Shown here: positions 6,597 to 15,094 of the stretch, one piece after another
How positions within the stretch are numbered: the first letter of the stretch is position 1
Layout of the letters: each line of letters opens with the position of its first letter
Source of the DNA: Deltaproteobacteria bacterium
GTDB taxonomy: Bacteria; Desulfobacterota; Desulfobacteria; Desulfobacterales; SpSt-501
Assembly (NCBI GenBank): GCA_016219005.1
Contig: JACRCN010000015.1
Span: 1-61,788, forward strand
DNA length: 61,788 nt
Reading direction: 5' to 3'
Made by a program: the position numbers and the translations under genes
Notes under the pieces: model-generated
What the model was told of the DNA's origin: nothing
Database searches by the model: none
Seen by the model: the letters and a program-made list of their open reading frames with translations, nothing else

Positions 6597-8756
6597 ATGG
6601 AGAGCCTCCAATCAAATCTGGTCCTGATCGAAACCACTCCTGACCCTCACACCGTGGTCGAAATCCATCCGGAGCCAGCGGCGCAGACCTCCCCGCCCGC
6701 CGAGGTCACGGCGGGTGAGAAGGGCCTGCTGACCAAGCCCGAGCCAACGCCCGGCGAGTCGAGCACGCCCGAAGAAGGCCGCAAGGTTCTCAGGGAGCAC
6801 CTGGTCAACCGCCTGAACTTCGTCCATTTCCAGGACGAGGTGATTCAGGTTCACTTCACCCATCGTCAATGCGACCGGGAGTTATCCATGGCGGCCGCTC
6901 CCCAGCCGTGTCTCGGAGAAATCCTGGAGTGCCGGTGGGCGGAAAAGACCGACGTCGCCTCCTTGCTGCGATGGCACGATCTGAAATACATCCTCGTCCC
7001 CCGCGGCCAGAAGTTCATCAAGGCCGTCGTGGAAGTCCTCGAGATCGATGATCGGGGCGCCCGGCTGGCCTTGCCGGGGGTGAGTTTCGAGACCAGCCAC
7101 CGCAAAGTCGAACGCCAGCGCTGCCGCGACATTTCCGTGGTCGTGATCCAGAATTCATCCTCGTTCTCCGGCACGCTGCTGGATTTCAATGCCGGCTCCT
7201 TCCGGGTCGAGCTTGCAGCCGCGCCGCCCCAGAGCTTCGGCTGGATCGATGCAAGCCTGCCGGTTACCGGCATTTTTTTTGACGGCAACCAGACCTACTA
7301 TTCGGGCGAATGCCGCGTTTTGCGGCACTCCCAGGGGGCGTCCAGCCGCAGCTACGTGTTGGAACCTCTGAAGCATGAGATCCAGCGCTATCGCAAGGCC
7401 GAGATCCGGAGCCAGCGCCAGAAGTTGAGCCCGTCGCCCAACCTGATCTTCCGGCACCCGCTTACCCGCAAGCGCGTGGACCTCAAAGTCGTCGACCTGT
7501 CCGGGTCCGGGCTCTCGGTCGAAGAGGACGACCATGCCGCCGTCCTCCTGCCGGGCCTGATCCTGCCCGAGATCGAAATCCGCTTCGCCGACAGCCTCTC
7601 GATCACGTGCAGCGCGCAGGTGGTCTTCCGCAAACCCGCCGCCCTGAAAGACAACGCCCTGCGGGTCCACTGCGGGCTGGCGCTGATCGATGTGAGCGCC
7701 CGGGACCACGTTAAAATGCTGGCGTTGCTGCACCAGGTGAAGGACAAGAATTCCTACATCTGCAACGACCTGGACCTGGAGGCCCTCTGGGACTTCCTGT
7801 TCGAGACCGGGTTCATCTATCCCAAGAAGTACGCCCTGATCCACAAGAACAAGGAGCCGATAAAGCAAACCTACGAGAAGCTCTACACGCGCAGCCCCGA
7901 AATCGCCCGGCACTTTGTCTACCAGGACAACGGCGTGATCCTCGGCCACATGGCGATGCTCCGGTTCTGGCAGAACTCCTGGCTGATCCATCACCACGCC
8001 GCCCGCAAGTCCGCGCTGAACAAGGCCGGGTTGGTCGTGCTCGATCAGATCGGGCGCTTTACGCACGACACGTTCCGTTTCCGCAGCCTGCACATGGACT
8101 ATCTGGTGTGCTACTACCGGCCCCAGAACAAGTTCCCCCAGCGGCTGTTCGGCGGGTTTGCCAAGCTGGTCGACAACCCCCGGGGCTGCTCGGTGGACTC
8201 GTTCGCCTACTTGAGCATGTCGAAGGCCGGGGCGGAGGCCGACAGCCTCCCGGAGGGCTGGCAACTGATGCCGGCGGCAGCCGGTGATGTGGAAGACCTG
8301 GAATACTTCTACGCGCAAGCCTCCGGCGGGCTCATGCTCAAGGCCCTGGATCTGGAGCCCGCCACCTGGCAGAGCGACGGCTTGTGCCGGGAGTTTCAGA
8401 AGCTCGGGTTCAGGCGCGAACGGCACGTGTTCTCGCTGAAGCGCGACGGCCGGCTGAAGGCCTTGATGTTCGCCCACGTCTCGGAGATCGGCCTCAACCT
8501 CTCGGAGCTGACCAACTGTGTTCACGCCGTGGTGCTCGATCCCGAGGGCCTGTCCCGCGCGACCCTCACCGCCGGCATCCGCGCGGTGACGCAGGCCACC
8601 GGCCAGCAGGAGGTGCCGGCGCTCATTTTCCCCCTGGCCTATGCGCAGAACAGTGGCATGCCCGTCGAAAAGACTTACAACCTCTGGGCGTTTCACATCT
8701 ACGGCCAGGGTCAGGCGTACCTGAAATACGTCAACCGCATGCTCCGGCACGTTTAA
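6597..8756 (+). CDS. PilZ-domain protein with acyltransferase-like C-terminal half
   Basis: A 719-residue cytoplasmic protein from ATG 6597 (780 if the open frame from 6414 is used). After a Pro/Glu-rich, probably disordered N-terminus comes a YcgR-like beta domain. A PilZ domain follows at about residues 265-380, with RSQRQ and a DLSGSGLSV block matching the c-di-GMP-binding RxxxR and (D/N)xSxxG motifs. The last 330 or so residues resemble a GNAT-like acyltransferase fold, but catalytic residues cannot be assigned. A c-di-GMP-controlled acyltransferase or surface-behaviour effector is the inference. Alternatively the C-terminal part may be only structural. No obvious operon partner. Confidence 0.75.
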   Translation: MESLQSNLVLIETTPDPHTVVEIHPEPAAQTSPPAEVTAGEKGLLTKPEPTPGESSTPEEGRKVLREHLVNRLNFVHFQDEVIQVHFTHRQCDRELSMAAAPQPCLGEILECRWAEKTDVASLLRWHDLKYILVPRGQKFIKAVVEVLEIDDRGARLALPGVSFETSHRKVERQRCRDISVVVIQNSSSFSGTLLDFNAGSFRVELAAAPPQSFGWIDASLPVTGIFFDGNQTYYSGECRVLRHSQGASSRSYVLEPLKHEIQRYRKAEIRSQRQKLSPSPNLIFRHPLTRKRVDLKVVDLSGSGLSVEEDDHAAVLLPGLILPEIEIRFADSLSITCSAQVVFRKPAALKDNALRVHCGLALIDVSARDHVKMLALLHQVKDKNSYICNDLDLEALWDFLFETGFIYPKKYALIHKNKEPIKQTYEKLYTRSPEIARHFVYQDNGVILGHMAMLRFWQNSWLIHHHAARKSALNKAGLVVLDQIGRFTHDTFRFRSLHMDYLVCYYRPQNKFPQRLFGGFAKLVDNPRGCSVDSFAYLSMSKAGAEADSLPEGWQLMPAAAGDVEDLEYFYAQASGGLMLKALDLEPATWQSDGLCREFQKLGFRRERHVFSLKRDGRLKALMFAHVSEIGLNLSELTNCVHAVVLDPEGLSRATLTAGIRAVTQATGQQEVPALIFPLAYAQNSGMPVEKTYNLWAFHIYGQGQAYLKYVNRMLRHV

Positions 8757-8812
8757 AAATGATTCCCGGCCTCCCCCGTGAGAGAGGCCGCTCCGATAAG
8801 CGGCAGGACCGT

Positions 8813-9622
8813 TCAACGCCCGGGGTGCACTCCCCGGCAGATCACGAGGGGCGTGTAGGTGAACACGCGCGGGTCTGAAAAGTGCCGCTGGAGCTCGGCG
8901 ATGAACTCGTCGATCCCGCCCGGGTATTCCTTGAAATCAAACCTTGAAAGCTTGCCGGCGATCTCCGCCTTCTTCGTCCAGTTGAACTTCTCGTTTTTCT
9001 TGAAGGTGCCGTAGATGAGGTTGTGCGGGACGACCTTGACCCGGATGTCGTCGAAACCGAAGTCATAAAGGAAGGAGTAAAGCTTCACCCCCACGTAGGG
9101 GTCGAAGTCGCGGCGCTTTTCGAGCTGCTCCATGATCCCGGTCACCGCCCGCTCGACGCGCGCGGGCAGCCCGCAGAAGCGCAGGCAGTTGCAGTCGAGG
9201 TCTACCAGGCAAAGAATGCCGCCGGGGGCGAGCGCGCGGGCCGCGTTGCGGACCATCTCGGCGCTCTCGGTCCGGTAGTATTCGAGCACGAAACGGATCC
9301 AGATGAAATCGAAGCGGCCCAGATCGTCCAGAGGATCACGGATGTCCCTGATGGTGAACTCAAGCCCCTCGGCGCGGTAGTGCTGCCGGGCGTAGTCGAT
9401 GCGCTGCCCGGCGATGTCCACGCCGAGGGCCGATCCCCCGGGCTGGACAAGCTTGTGTAGGCGCAAGGTGGTCTTGCCCGAGCCGCAGCCGAGGTCGGCC
9501 ACGCGCATCCCGGGTTTGAGGCCCGCCCAGCGCGCCTGTCTTTCCACGGCCCGTGCGTCTGTCTTGACATCGAGACGGATGGCCTCCTCTTCACTTTCCA
9601 TCAGATAACCGCGCTCAGCCAT
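8813..9622 (-). CDS. Class I SAM-dependent methyltransferase
   Basis: A 269-residue protein with the Rossmann methyltransferase signature. Motif I is ADLGCGSGK (about residues 43-51), the acidic residue of motif II lies in GVDIAGQR, and DFIWIRFVLEYY matches the post-II region. LAPGGILCLVDLD is motif III/IV. These bind S-adenosylmethionine; the acceptor substrate (small molecule, lipid or tRNA) cannot be told from sequence. The start follows GAAGGAGAG. It is convergent with the PilZ-domain gene and diverges from the S1-domain gene, so it is likely monocistronic. Confidence 0.85.
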   Translation of the reverse strand: MAERGYLMESEEEAIRLDVKTDARAVERQARWAGLKPGMRVADLGCGSGKTTLRLHKLVQPGGSALGVDIAGQRIDYARQHYRAEGLEFTIRDIRDPLDDLGRFDFIWIRFVLEYYRTESAEMVRNAARALAPGGILCLVDLDCNCLRFCGLPARVERAVTGIMEQLEKRRDFDPYVGVKLYSFLYDFGFDDIRVKVVPHNLIYGTFKKNEKFNWTKKAEIAGKLSRFDFKEYPGGIDEFIAELQRHFSDPRVFTYTPLVICRGVHPGR

Positions 9623-9779
9623 GGCCTCTCCTTCGGGGTCATTGCCTCAGCGGCCTATCTTAGGCGCTCCGCTTTGTCAATCTCTGATTTCGCCTTGCAA
9701 CCGCACCCCGGTGCTGGTAATTAGTCATGAATCGGACGGCGCAGACCGCCGATGATCACATGCGGGAGGAGCACATGTC

Positions 9780-11222
9780 ATGATGGATCAACCCAGCGAA
9801 CCTGTCGAAGAGAACTTTGCGGCAATGCTCGAAGCCTTCAGCCCGGGCAAGGCCGCCGAGGTGCATATTGGCGACCGGGTAAAAGGGCGTATCATTTCAA
9901 TCGGGAAGGACACAGTCTTCGTCGACACCGGCATGAAGATCGACGCCGTGGTCGAACGGAGCGAACTTCTCGATGCCGATCAGAACCTCACCGTCGCCGA
10001 GGGCGACGAGCTCGAACTTTACGTGGCCGCCGTCGGCGAAGGCGAAATCCGCCTTTCCCGGGCCATATCCGGCGCCGGCGGGGCCCAGGCCCTGCGCGAG
10101 GCCTATCAGAAGAAGGTGCCGGTGGAGGGCAAGGTCAAGGAACCCTGCAAGGGGGGCTTCCATGTGGAGGTCATGCAGCACAGAGCCTTCTGCCCGGCGA
10201 GCCAGATCGACATCGCCCCGGGGTCGGACCCCTCGGTCCACGTGGGGACAACCTACCAGTTCCTGATCACCCGCTTCGAGGACAAGGGCCGCAACATCGT
10301 CGTCTCCCGGCGCGCGCTCCTGAGTCAGGAGTTGGAGATCGCCCGGAAGCAGTTCATGGAGACCTTGAAACCGGGCGATGTTCTCGACGGCCAGGTCACC
10401 CGGATCATGCCTTTCGGTGCGTTTGTGGCGCTCTCCCCCGGAGTGGAGGGCATGGTGCACGTGTCCGAAATCGGCTGGTCCCGGACGGCCGCCCCCGAGA
10501 ACATGCTGCAGCCCGGCAGCCGCGTGCGGGTCAAGGTCCTTGGCATCGATACCCCCCCCGGCGCGAAGCAGACCCGCATCGGGCTCTCCATCAAGCAGCT
10601 CGAGGAAGACCCCTGGCTCAGCGTGGAGGACAACGTGCACGCGGGGGATGTCGTCCGCGGCCAGGTCACCCGCTGTATGCCCTTCGGCGCCTTTGTCGAA
10701 ATCGGCCCGGGCCTGGAAGGCCTGGTGCACATCAGCGAGATGAGCTACACCCGGCGGGTGGTGAAGCCGGAGGACGTGGTCACTCCGGGCGAAACGGTCA
10801 CGGTGGTGGTCAAGGCCGTGGAGCCGGAGAAACGGCGTATCTCTCTCAGCCTGAGAGATGCCGAGGGCGACCCCTGGGCCGAGGTCCTCGAACGCTTCCC
10901 CGTGGGCAAGCGGGTTGAGGGCGTCATCGAGAAAAAGGAGAAGTTCGGCTATTTCGTGCGCCTGGCACCTGGCATCACCGGGCTTCTGCCCATGGGGAGC
11001 ATCCGCCGGTCTTCGGCCGCCGGTGCGCTGGAAAAGGCCCGGGAAGGGGACACCCTCACGGTGGCCGTGGAGGAGATCAGCGTGCCGAAACGCCGGATCT
11101 CGCTCGCTCCGGGCAGCACGGACGACGAGAGCGAGTGGCAGAGCTTCACTCCGGGGACCCAGGGTTCCCTCGGCGCTCTGGCCGAAAAGCTCCAGAATGC
11201 CCTGGCCGGGCGGAAAAAGTAG
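9780..11222 (+). CDS. Short ribosomal protein S1-like RNA-binding protein (multiple S1 domains)
   Basis: A 480-residue protein made of tandem S1 (OB-fold) RNA-binding domains. Recognisable repeats start near residues 24 (GDRVKGRIIS), 110 (a divergent one), 200 (GDVLDGQVTR) and 287 (GDVVRGQVTR), plus one at about 375 (GKRVEGVIEK). Repeats three and four carry the classic FGAFVxxxPGxEGxVHxSE pattern. It is shorter than E. coli S1 (557 residues, six domains). It may be the genome's S1 or a paralogue acting in translation initiation or RNA decay. GGGAGGAG lies 8 bases before the ATG at 9780. Distinguishing rpsA from a paralogue needs the rest of the genome. Confidence 0.85.
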   Translation: MMDQPSEPVEENFAAMLEAFSPGKAAEVHIGDRVKGRIISIGKDTVFVDTGMKIDAVVERSELLDADQNLTVAEGDELELYVAAVGEGEIRLSRAISGAGGAQALREAYQKKVPVEGKVKEPCKGGFHVEVMQHRAFCPASQIDIAPGSDPSVHVGTTYQFLITRFEDKGRNIVVSRRALLSQELEIARKQFMETLKPGDVLDGQVTRIMPFGAFVALSPGVEGMVHVSEIGWSRTAAPENMLQPGSRVRVKVLGIDTPPGAKQTRIGLSIKQLEEDPWLSVEDNVHAGDVVRGQVTRCMPFGAFVEIGPGLEGLVHISEMSYTRRVVKPEDVVTPGETVTVVVKAVEPEKRRISLSLRDAEGDPWAEVLERFPVGKRVEGVIEKKEKFGYFVRLAPGITGLLPMGSIRRSSAAGALEKAREGDTLTVAVEEISVPKRRISLAPGSTDDESEWQSFTPGTQGSLGALAEKLQNALAGRKK

Positions 11223-11313
11223 ATACCACAGGGTCCGAGAGGTCAAGGGTTCAAGCGAATAGCGGCCAGGTGCTGTTTCGTTTATTCTAGACTTCTTGGA
11301 CCTTTTTGTTTTG
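11223..11313. terminator. Possible terminator between convergent genes
   Basis: An imperfect inverted repeat pairs GAGAGGTCAAG (about 11240-11250) with CTTCTTGGACCT (11291-11302) and is followed by TTTTGTTTT. It lies just behind the S1-domain gene and before the convergent NrdD-like gene. The stem has bulges and a long loop, so the call is weak. Confidence 0.35.
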
Positions 11314-11649
11314 TCACACCCGATACGCCTTGCGGTGCGTGAATTCCGCCTGCTTGCCCTCGTTCCACTGCGCCACCGGCCGCAGGTATCCGACCACGCG
11401 GCTGTAAACTTCGCACCGGCGGTAGTTGGATAGTTGCGGGCTCTTGCGGTAGCAGTCATCGCATTTGTTGTGGAACTTGTCGGGCTCGGGCTCGTAGACT
11501 GCCCCACCACTGATGGCAAACCCCTCCGGGGTGAGCGCGACCGCCACGTTCACATCCTTACCGCAGTCGTGGCATTGGCCCTCGAACCCGAGCATAGCCT
11601 TGTCCGGGTGGGATTCAAACAACTCGTGCAACCGCGCAACCGTCATCAT
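11314..11649 (-). CDS. Free-standing NrdD C-terminal (zinc and glycyl-radical) domain protein
   Basis: A 111-residue protein resembling only the C-terminal end of class III (anaerobic) ribonucleotide reductase. Two CxxC pairs, C26/C29 and C63/C66, match the zinc site that precedes the glycyl-radical loop. RVVGYLRPVAQWNEGK then matches that loop, with G87 as the candidate radical glycine. The catalytic barrel is absent and no remnant of it lies upstream, so this is a small independent gene, not an obvious truncation. The start at 11649 follows GAGAGAGG. By analogy with YfiD/GrcA, which replaces a damaged glycyl-radical domain of pyruvate formate-lyase, it might repair NrdD; this is inference. 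It could also be a zinc protein that keeps only the fold. Confidence 0.7.
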   Translation of the reverse strand: MMTVARLHELFESHPDKAMLGFEGQCHDCGKDVNVAVALTPEGFAISGGAVYEPEPDKFHNKCDDCYRKSPQLSNYRRCEVYSRVVGYLRPVAQWNEGKQAEFTHRKAYRV

Positions 11650-12235
11650 AGGACCTCTCTCCCCTCGCACTCAAAAATTGGCCGGTACCGGAAAATGGTG
11701 AATTCGCTCGAGGTGAAGTTGAGCGCAATCGAGGCAATCCAGGCTGCAAGTCCGCGCCGCACCGGCCGTACCGCGGACGTACCAGGTTCCGAAAATTAAT
11801 TCCATATTATCCCCCTTCCTGTTGTATGTCAATACCGCACTACCCCCAATATATTGTATCTATTTGTAATCATTGCGTGAAATTAACGGCCCGCGCAACA
11901 GGCTCCCGTGGGTATATCAGACCGGGGGTTCCATGGCCGAGTGTTCCATGAATCGAAAGTTGCGTTGAATCCCGGTGAACCGGTGCTTACCATTGCGGCA
12001 ACGTAAATAGAAGCCAACTCAAAAATAGCAGATCACAGCCGGAGGCAAGGCGCACGCCGATGAAAAAGCGCAAGCCGCAGCAGGCGGTGAACATATTTCA
12101 GAGGCGGGCCACGCCGCCATCGACGGTCAGATGCACTTTTAAGATAGCTTCCAACGTGAAATGCAGGTGATGCAGGGAGCGGACGGCGATGCGTGTGCGC
12201 AAGGCCGGACAGCGAAAAATGCAGGGGAGAGCGAC
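11650..12235. other. Long intergenic region containing a repeat element
   Basis: About 590 bases without a supported gene. The stretch 11800-11900 is AT-rich (CCATATTATCCCCC, then TATATTGTATC) and could hold promoters. Positions 12010-12151 carry intergenic repeat family 2, copy D (listed separately). The remainder up to 12235 is leader for the AsmA gene, whose GGGGAGAG ribosome site is at 12223-12230. Confidence 0.55.
12010..12151. repeat. Intergenic repeat family 2, copy D
   Basis: About 140 bases whose ends are imperfect inverted repeats (GAAGCCAACTCAAAAATAGCA against the complement of TGCACTTTTAAGATAGCTTC). In the same order as the element at 58423-58557 it contains GGCAAGGCG, a GATGAAAAAGCG-like block, a CATATTTCAGAGGCG-like block and GATGCA. 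The two therefore look like diverged copies of one non-coding element. Confidence 0.55.
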
Positions 12236-14206
12236 ATGAAAGCCATATTGAAATGGGCGGGGCTGGTGGTCGTCTGTGTGGTGGTGGTGGTGATCGCCGC
12301 CTTCCTGATCATTCCTGCTTTTGTCGACGTGAAGCAGTTCAAGGCGCCGCTGGAAAAATACCTGAGCGAGGTCAGCGGCCGGCCGGTGTCCGTGGGCGAT
12401 GACGTGCGCCTTTCCCTGTTCCCGTGGGCGGGGGTGTCCTTCTCCGACCTGCGGCTGGGAAACAGCCCCGGGTTCGTTGAAAAAGAATTCGCGGTGGTGA
12501 AATCCTTTGAGGTCCGCATCCGATTGATGCCGCTGCTTTCCCGGGAAGTCCAGGTGGATCGCCTCATCATCAACGAGCCGCGCATTTTCATGGTCAAGAA
12601 CCAGGATGGCCGCGTCAGCTGGGATTTCGGGAGCAGCGGCCCGGACGCGAAGCCACCGGCCCCGGCCGCGAAAAGCGCGCCCGGCGCCATGCCCGGTCTG
12701 CCCATCACGTCGCTCGCCGTTGGCGAACTGAGCCTGCGAAACGGGAGCGTGATGCGGATCGACCACGGGACCGGATCGCGCCACGAAGTCTCCGGATTGA
12801 ACATCCTGCTCAAGGATGTGGCCATGGACCGTCCGGTCCGGATCTCCATTTCAGCCTTGGTCGATCAGAAGCCCGTCTCGGCCGAGGGGCGTTTCGGGCC
12901 GGTGGGGGCTAATCTCGGCCAAGGCACGCTGCCTTTGGAGTTGAAGGTCAGCGCTTTCAACCAGATGAACCTGCAGCTGAATGGCAGCGTCGAGAACCTG
13001 CTGGTGGCCCCCCGGATCAATGTCAGCCTGGACGTGGCGGAGTTCTCGCCGCGCAAGCTCCTTGCCGAGATCGGACAGTCCCTGCCCCCCACGGCCGACG
13101 CGAAGGCGCTTGACCGCTTGGCGCTCAAAGCCGCCGTCAAGGCCGACGCCAAAGCCGTGGCGCTTACCGGGGCCGTGCTCAGCCTGGACGACTCGAAGCT
13201 GAGCTTTGCCGCGACCGCTGCCGAGTTCTCCAAACCCAATCTGGTCTTCGACCTCAACCTCGATCACATCGACATCGACCGCTATCTGCCGCCGAAGGCG
13301 CCGGCCGCCGCCGGCCGGCCGGCGGACGCCAAACCCGCGACCCACGAGCGCCAGACCGACTACGGGCCGCTGCGTACGCTGGTATTGAATGGAACCGTCA
13401 AGATCGGCAAGCTCAGCGTGAACCAGGCCAGGCTGGAGGACGTGAATCTGAAGGTCACGGCCCGGGACGGGATCCTGTCCCTGGACCCCTTCGTCATGAA
13501 CCTCTATCAGGGAACGGCTTCCGGCAAGAGCGTGGTGAACGTGAGGGGCGCAAATCCCGTCACCGATTTGCAGCTGACCGTCGCCAATCTGCAGATCAAT
13601 CCGCTCCTGAAAGATCTTGCCGGCAAGGATTTCCTGGAGGGCGCCACCCACGCCCAGGTTGCGCTCTCGATGACCGGCGACGACCCCGCCCGCATCAAAC
13701 AGACGCTGAACGGCAAGGGCCGCCTCGACTTCAAGGACGGCGCCATCGTCGGTGTAGATCTGGCGGGCATGGTGCGCGACGTGAAATCCGGCTTGCGCGG
13801 AGAGGTGCCGAGCGGCCCGAAACCCCGCACCGATTTCTCCGAACTGGTGGTCCCCTTCACCCTCCAGAACGGGGTGTTCCATACCGCCGAGGCCGCCATG
13901 AAATCCCCGCTGCTGCGGCTGGCGGCCGCCGGTAACGCGGACCTGGTGAAGGAAACCCTGGACTTCCGGGTGGAACCGAAACTGGTCAGCACGATCAAGG
14001 GGCAGGGCGACGCTAAGGACCGCAGCGGTCTAGGGATTCCGATCCTTGTGTCGGGCACCTTTGCCAGCCCCGGTTTTCGCCCCGACGTGGAAAACCTGGC
14101 AAAGGACCAGCTCAAACAGCTCCTAGGCCCGTCGGACGCGGGGGCGGCGCCGGTCAAGGAAAAAGCCAGCGAGATCCTCAAGGGTATCCTGCCGCGCAAA
14201 CAATAG
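12236..14206 (+). CDS. AsmA-family protein
   Basis: A 656-residue envelope protein of the AsmA/YhdP-like family, whose members are implicated in outer-membrane assembly and lipid transport between membranes. A single N-terminal membrane anchor (about residues 9-30, LVVVCVVVVVIAAFLIIPAF) is followed by the classic VDVKQFKAPLEKYLSEVSGRPVSVG opening. The C-terminal AsmA domain (about 470-620) includes KDGAIVGVDLAGMVRDV. A linker of Pro/Ala residues sits near 140-160. The start at 12236 follows GGGGAGAG; frame extension upstream to 12161 enters the repeat region. A repeat of family 1 starts at the very next base after the stop. Confidence 0.88.
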   Translation: MKAILKWAGLVVVCVVVVVIAAFLIIPAFVDVKQFKAPLEKYLSEVSGRPVSVGDDVRLSLFPWAGVSFSDLRLGNSPGFVEKEFAVVKSFEVRIRLMPLLSREVQVDRLIINEPRIFMVKNQDGRVSWDFGSSGPDAKPPAPAAKSAPGAMPGLPITSLAVGELSLRNGSVMRIDHGTGSRHEVSGLNILLKDVAMDRPVRISISALVDQKPVSAEGRFGPVGANLGQGTLPLELKVSAFNQMNLQLNGSVENLLVAPRINVSLDVAEFSPRKLLAEIGQSLPPTADAKALDRLALKAAVKADAKAVALTGAVLSLDDSKLSFAATAAEFSKPNLVFDLNLDHIDIDRYLPPKAPAAAGRPADAKPATHERQTDYGPLRTLVLNGTVKIGKLSVNQARLEDVNLKVTARDGILSLDPFVMNLYQGTASGKSVVNVRGANPVTDLQLTVANLQINPLLKDLAGKDFLEGATHAQVALSMTGDDPARIKQTLNGKGRLDFKDGAIVGVDLAGMVRDVKSGLRGEVPSGPKPRTDFSELVVPFTLQNGVFHTAEAAMKSPLLRLAAAGNADLVKETLDFRVEPKLVSTIKGQGDAKDRSGLGIPILVSGTFASPGFRPDVENLAKDQLKQLLGPSDAGAAPVKEKASEILKGILPRKQ

Positions 14207-14395
14207 CAGGGTGTCGAAAAACCAGCATCGGGCTGTCGGCCGAGGCAACATCGGCTCAAAGCTCAAAGCTCCAAGCTCAAAGGAAAAGACCCCATCCGCT
14301 CAGCGTTCAGCTTCGAGCTTCAGCTTCCGTGAGCATTGACACTATCCTCGCACCGCAGGATCACGGCCTGGGGCGCGGTCTTACAGCGCCTTGAT
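14207..14395. repeat. Intergenic repeat family 1, copy B
   Basis: Begins immediately after the AsmA stop codon with CAGGGTGTCGAAAAACC, the complement of the right end of copy A (2338-2354, one mismatch). It shares the internal blocks GCATCGGG, GGCAACATCGGCTCAAAGC, GCTCCAAGCTCAAAGG and ACCCCATCCGCTCAGC with copy A. Its right end (GCGCGGTCTTACAGCGCC) is more decayed. Non-coding. Confidence 0.7.
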
Positions 14396-14418
14396 CGCCC
14401 GCAACCGAACCGTGAGGG

Positions 14419-14925
14419 ATGATGCTTATGCGAAAAGCGACGAAGGGTTCCATCGCGGCCGCCCTGCTGCTGGCCGGGCTGATGAGCGGCTGTGCCGGCC
14501 TCGGCAAGCCGATCGAGTCCCCCCGGATCTTGCTTTCCAGCATCCAGGTGCTGGAGCGCAAGGGGCTGGAGACGGCGTTTCTGGTCCATCTGCGGGTGAT
14601 GAACCCCAACGATATGGACCTGGATGTCATCGGCGTGGATTGCGACCTGGAAATCAACGGCAAGCCTTTTGCCTACGGCATTTCCAACACCCCGGTCAAG
14701 GTGCAGGCTTTCGGGTCGGAGACCCTGCCGGTCACGGTCTACTCATCGGTGATCGATATCATCAAGGGCTTGTTCGGGCTGCAGCAGAGAGAGGATTTGA
14801 GCTACCGGATCAAAGGCAGGGTGCGGATGGCGGGCGGCGGGCTCATGCCGTCGACGCTGCCGTTTGATTCCCATGGAACGGTTTCGATCAAGGATCTGGC
14901 CTCCGGCAGGAGGGGCCCGTCCTGA
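14419..14925 (+). CDS. LEA14-like (LEA type 2) lipoprotein
   Basis: A 168-residue predicted lipoprotein. The N-terminal signal peptide ends in a lipobox LMSGC, so the mature protein would begin at that cysteine and be anchored to a membrane. The body matches the LEA type 2/WHy domain, for example RVMNPNDMDLDVIGVDCDLEINGKPF, a beta-sandwich found in envelope proteins and desiccation-linked proteins. Three in-frame ATG codons (14419, 14422, 14428) follow GTGAGGG; 14428 has the best spacing, so the true N-terminus may be three residues shorter. It is followed by a strong terminator at 15013. Confidence 0.85.
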   Translation: MMLMRKATKGSIAAALLLAGLMSGCAGLGKPIESPRILLSSIQVLERKGLETAFLVHLRVMNPNDMDLDVIGVDCDLEINGKPFAYGISNTPVKVQAFGSETLPVTVYSSVIDIIKGLFGLQQREDLSYRIKGRVRMAGGGLMPSTLPFDSHGTVSIKDLASGRRGPS

Positions 14926-15012
14926 TCCGCCCGGATGCCCATGCTTCGAAAACAGGGGTTGATTCGAACGATGAATTCAGTATAAAAATGGCTTGGATCC
15001 AAGCTTCCGATC

Positions 15013-15040
15013 CTGCACCGGAAACGGTGCAGTTTTTTTT
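15013..15040 (+). terminator. Rho-independent terminator
   Basis: A perfect 8-base-pair stem (CTGCACCG / CGGTGCAG) with a GAAA tetraloop is followed directly by eight T residues. It ends transcription from the lipoprotein gene before the YchF-like gene. Confidence 0.93.
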
Positions 15041-15094
15041 AAATGCGAACATAATCCAACCCCATCCCTTTCTTGAACCGAAAGGTATAGACCC

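Noticed and set aside
7155-8816. Long minus-strand frame opposite the PilZ-domain gene
   Set aside because: Composition is Gly/Val/His-rich without motifs, and it is a shadow of the sense codon pattern.
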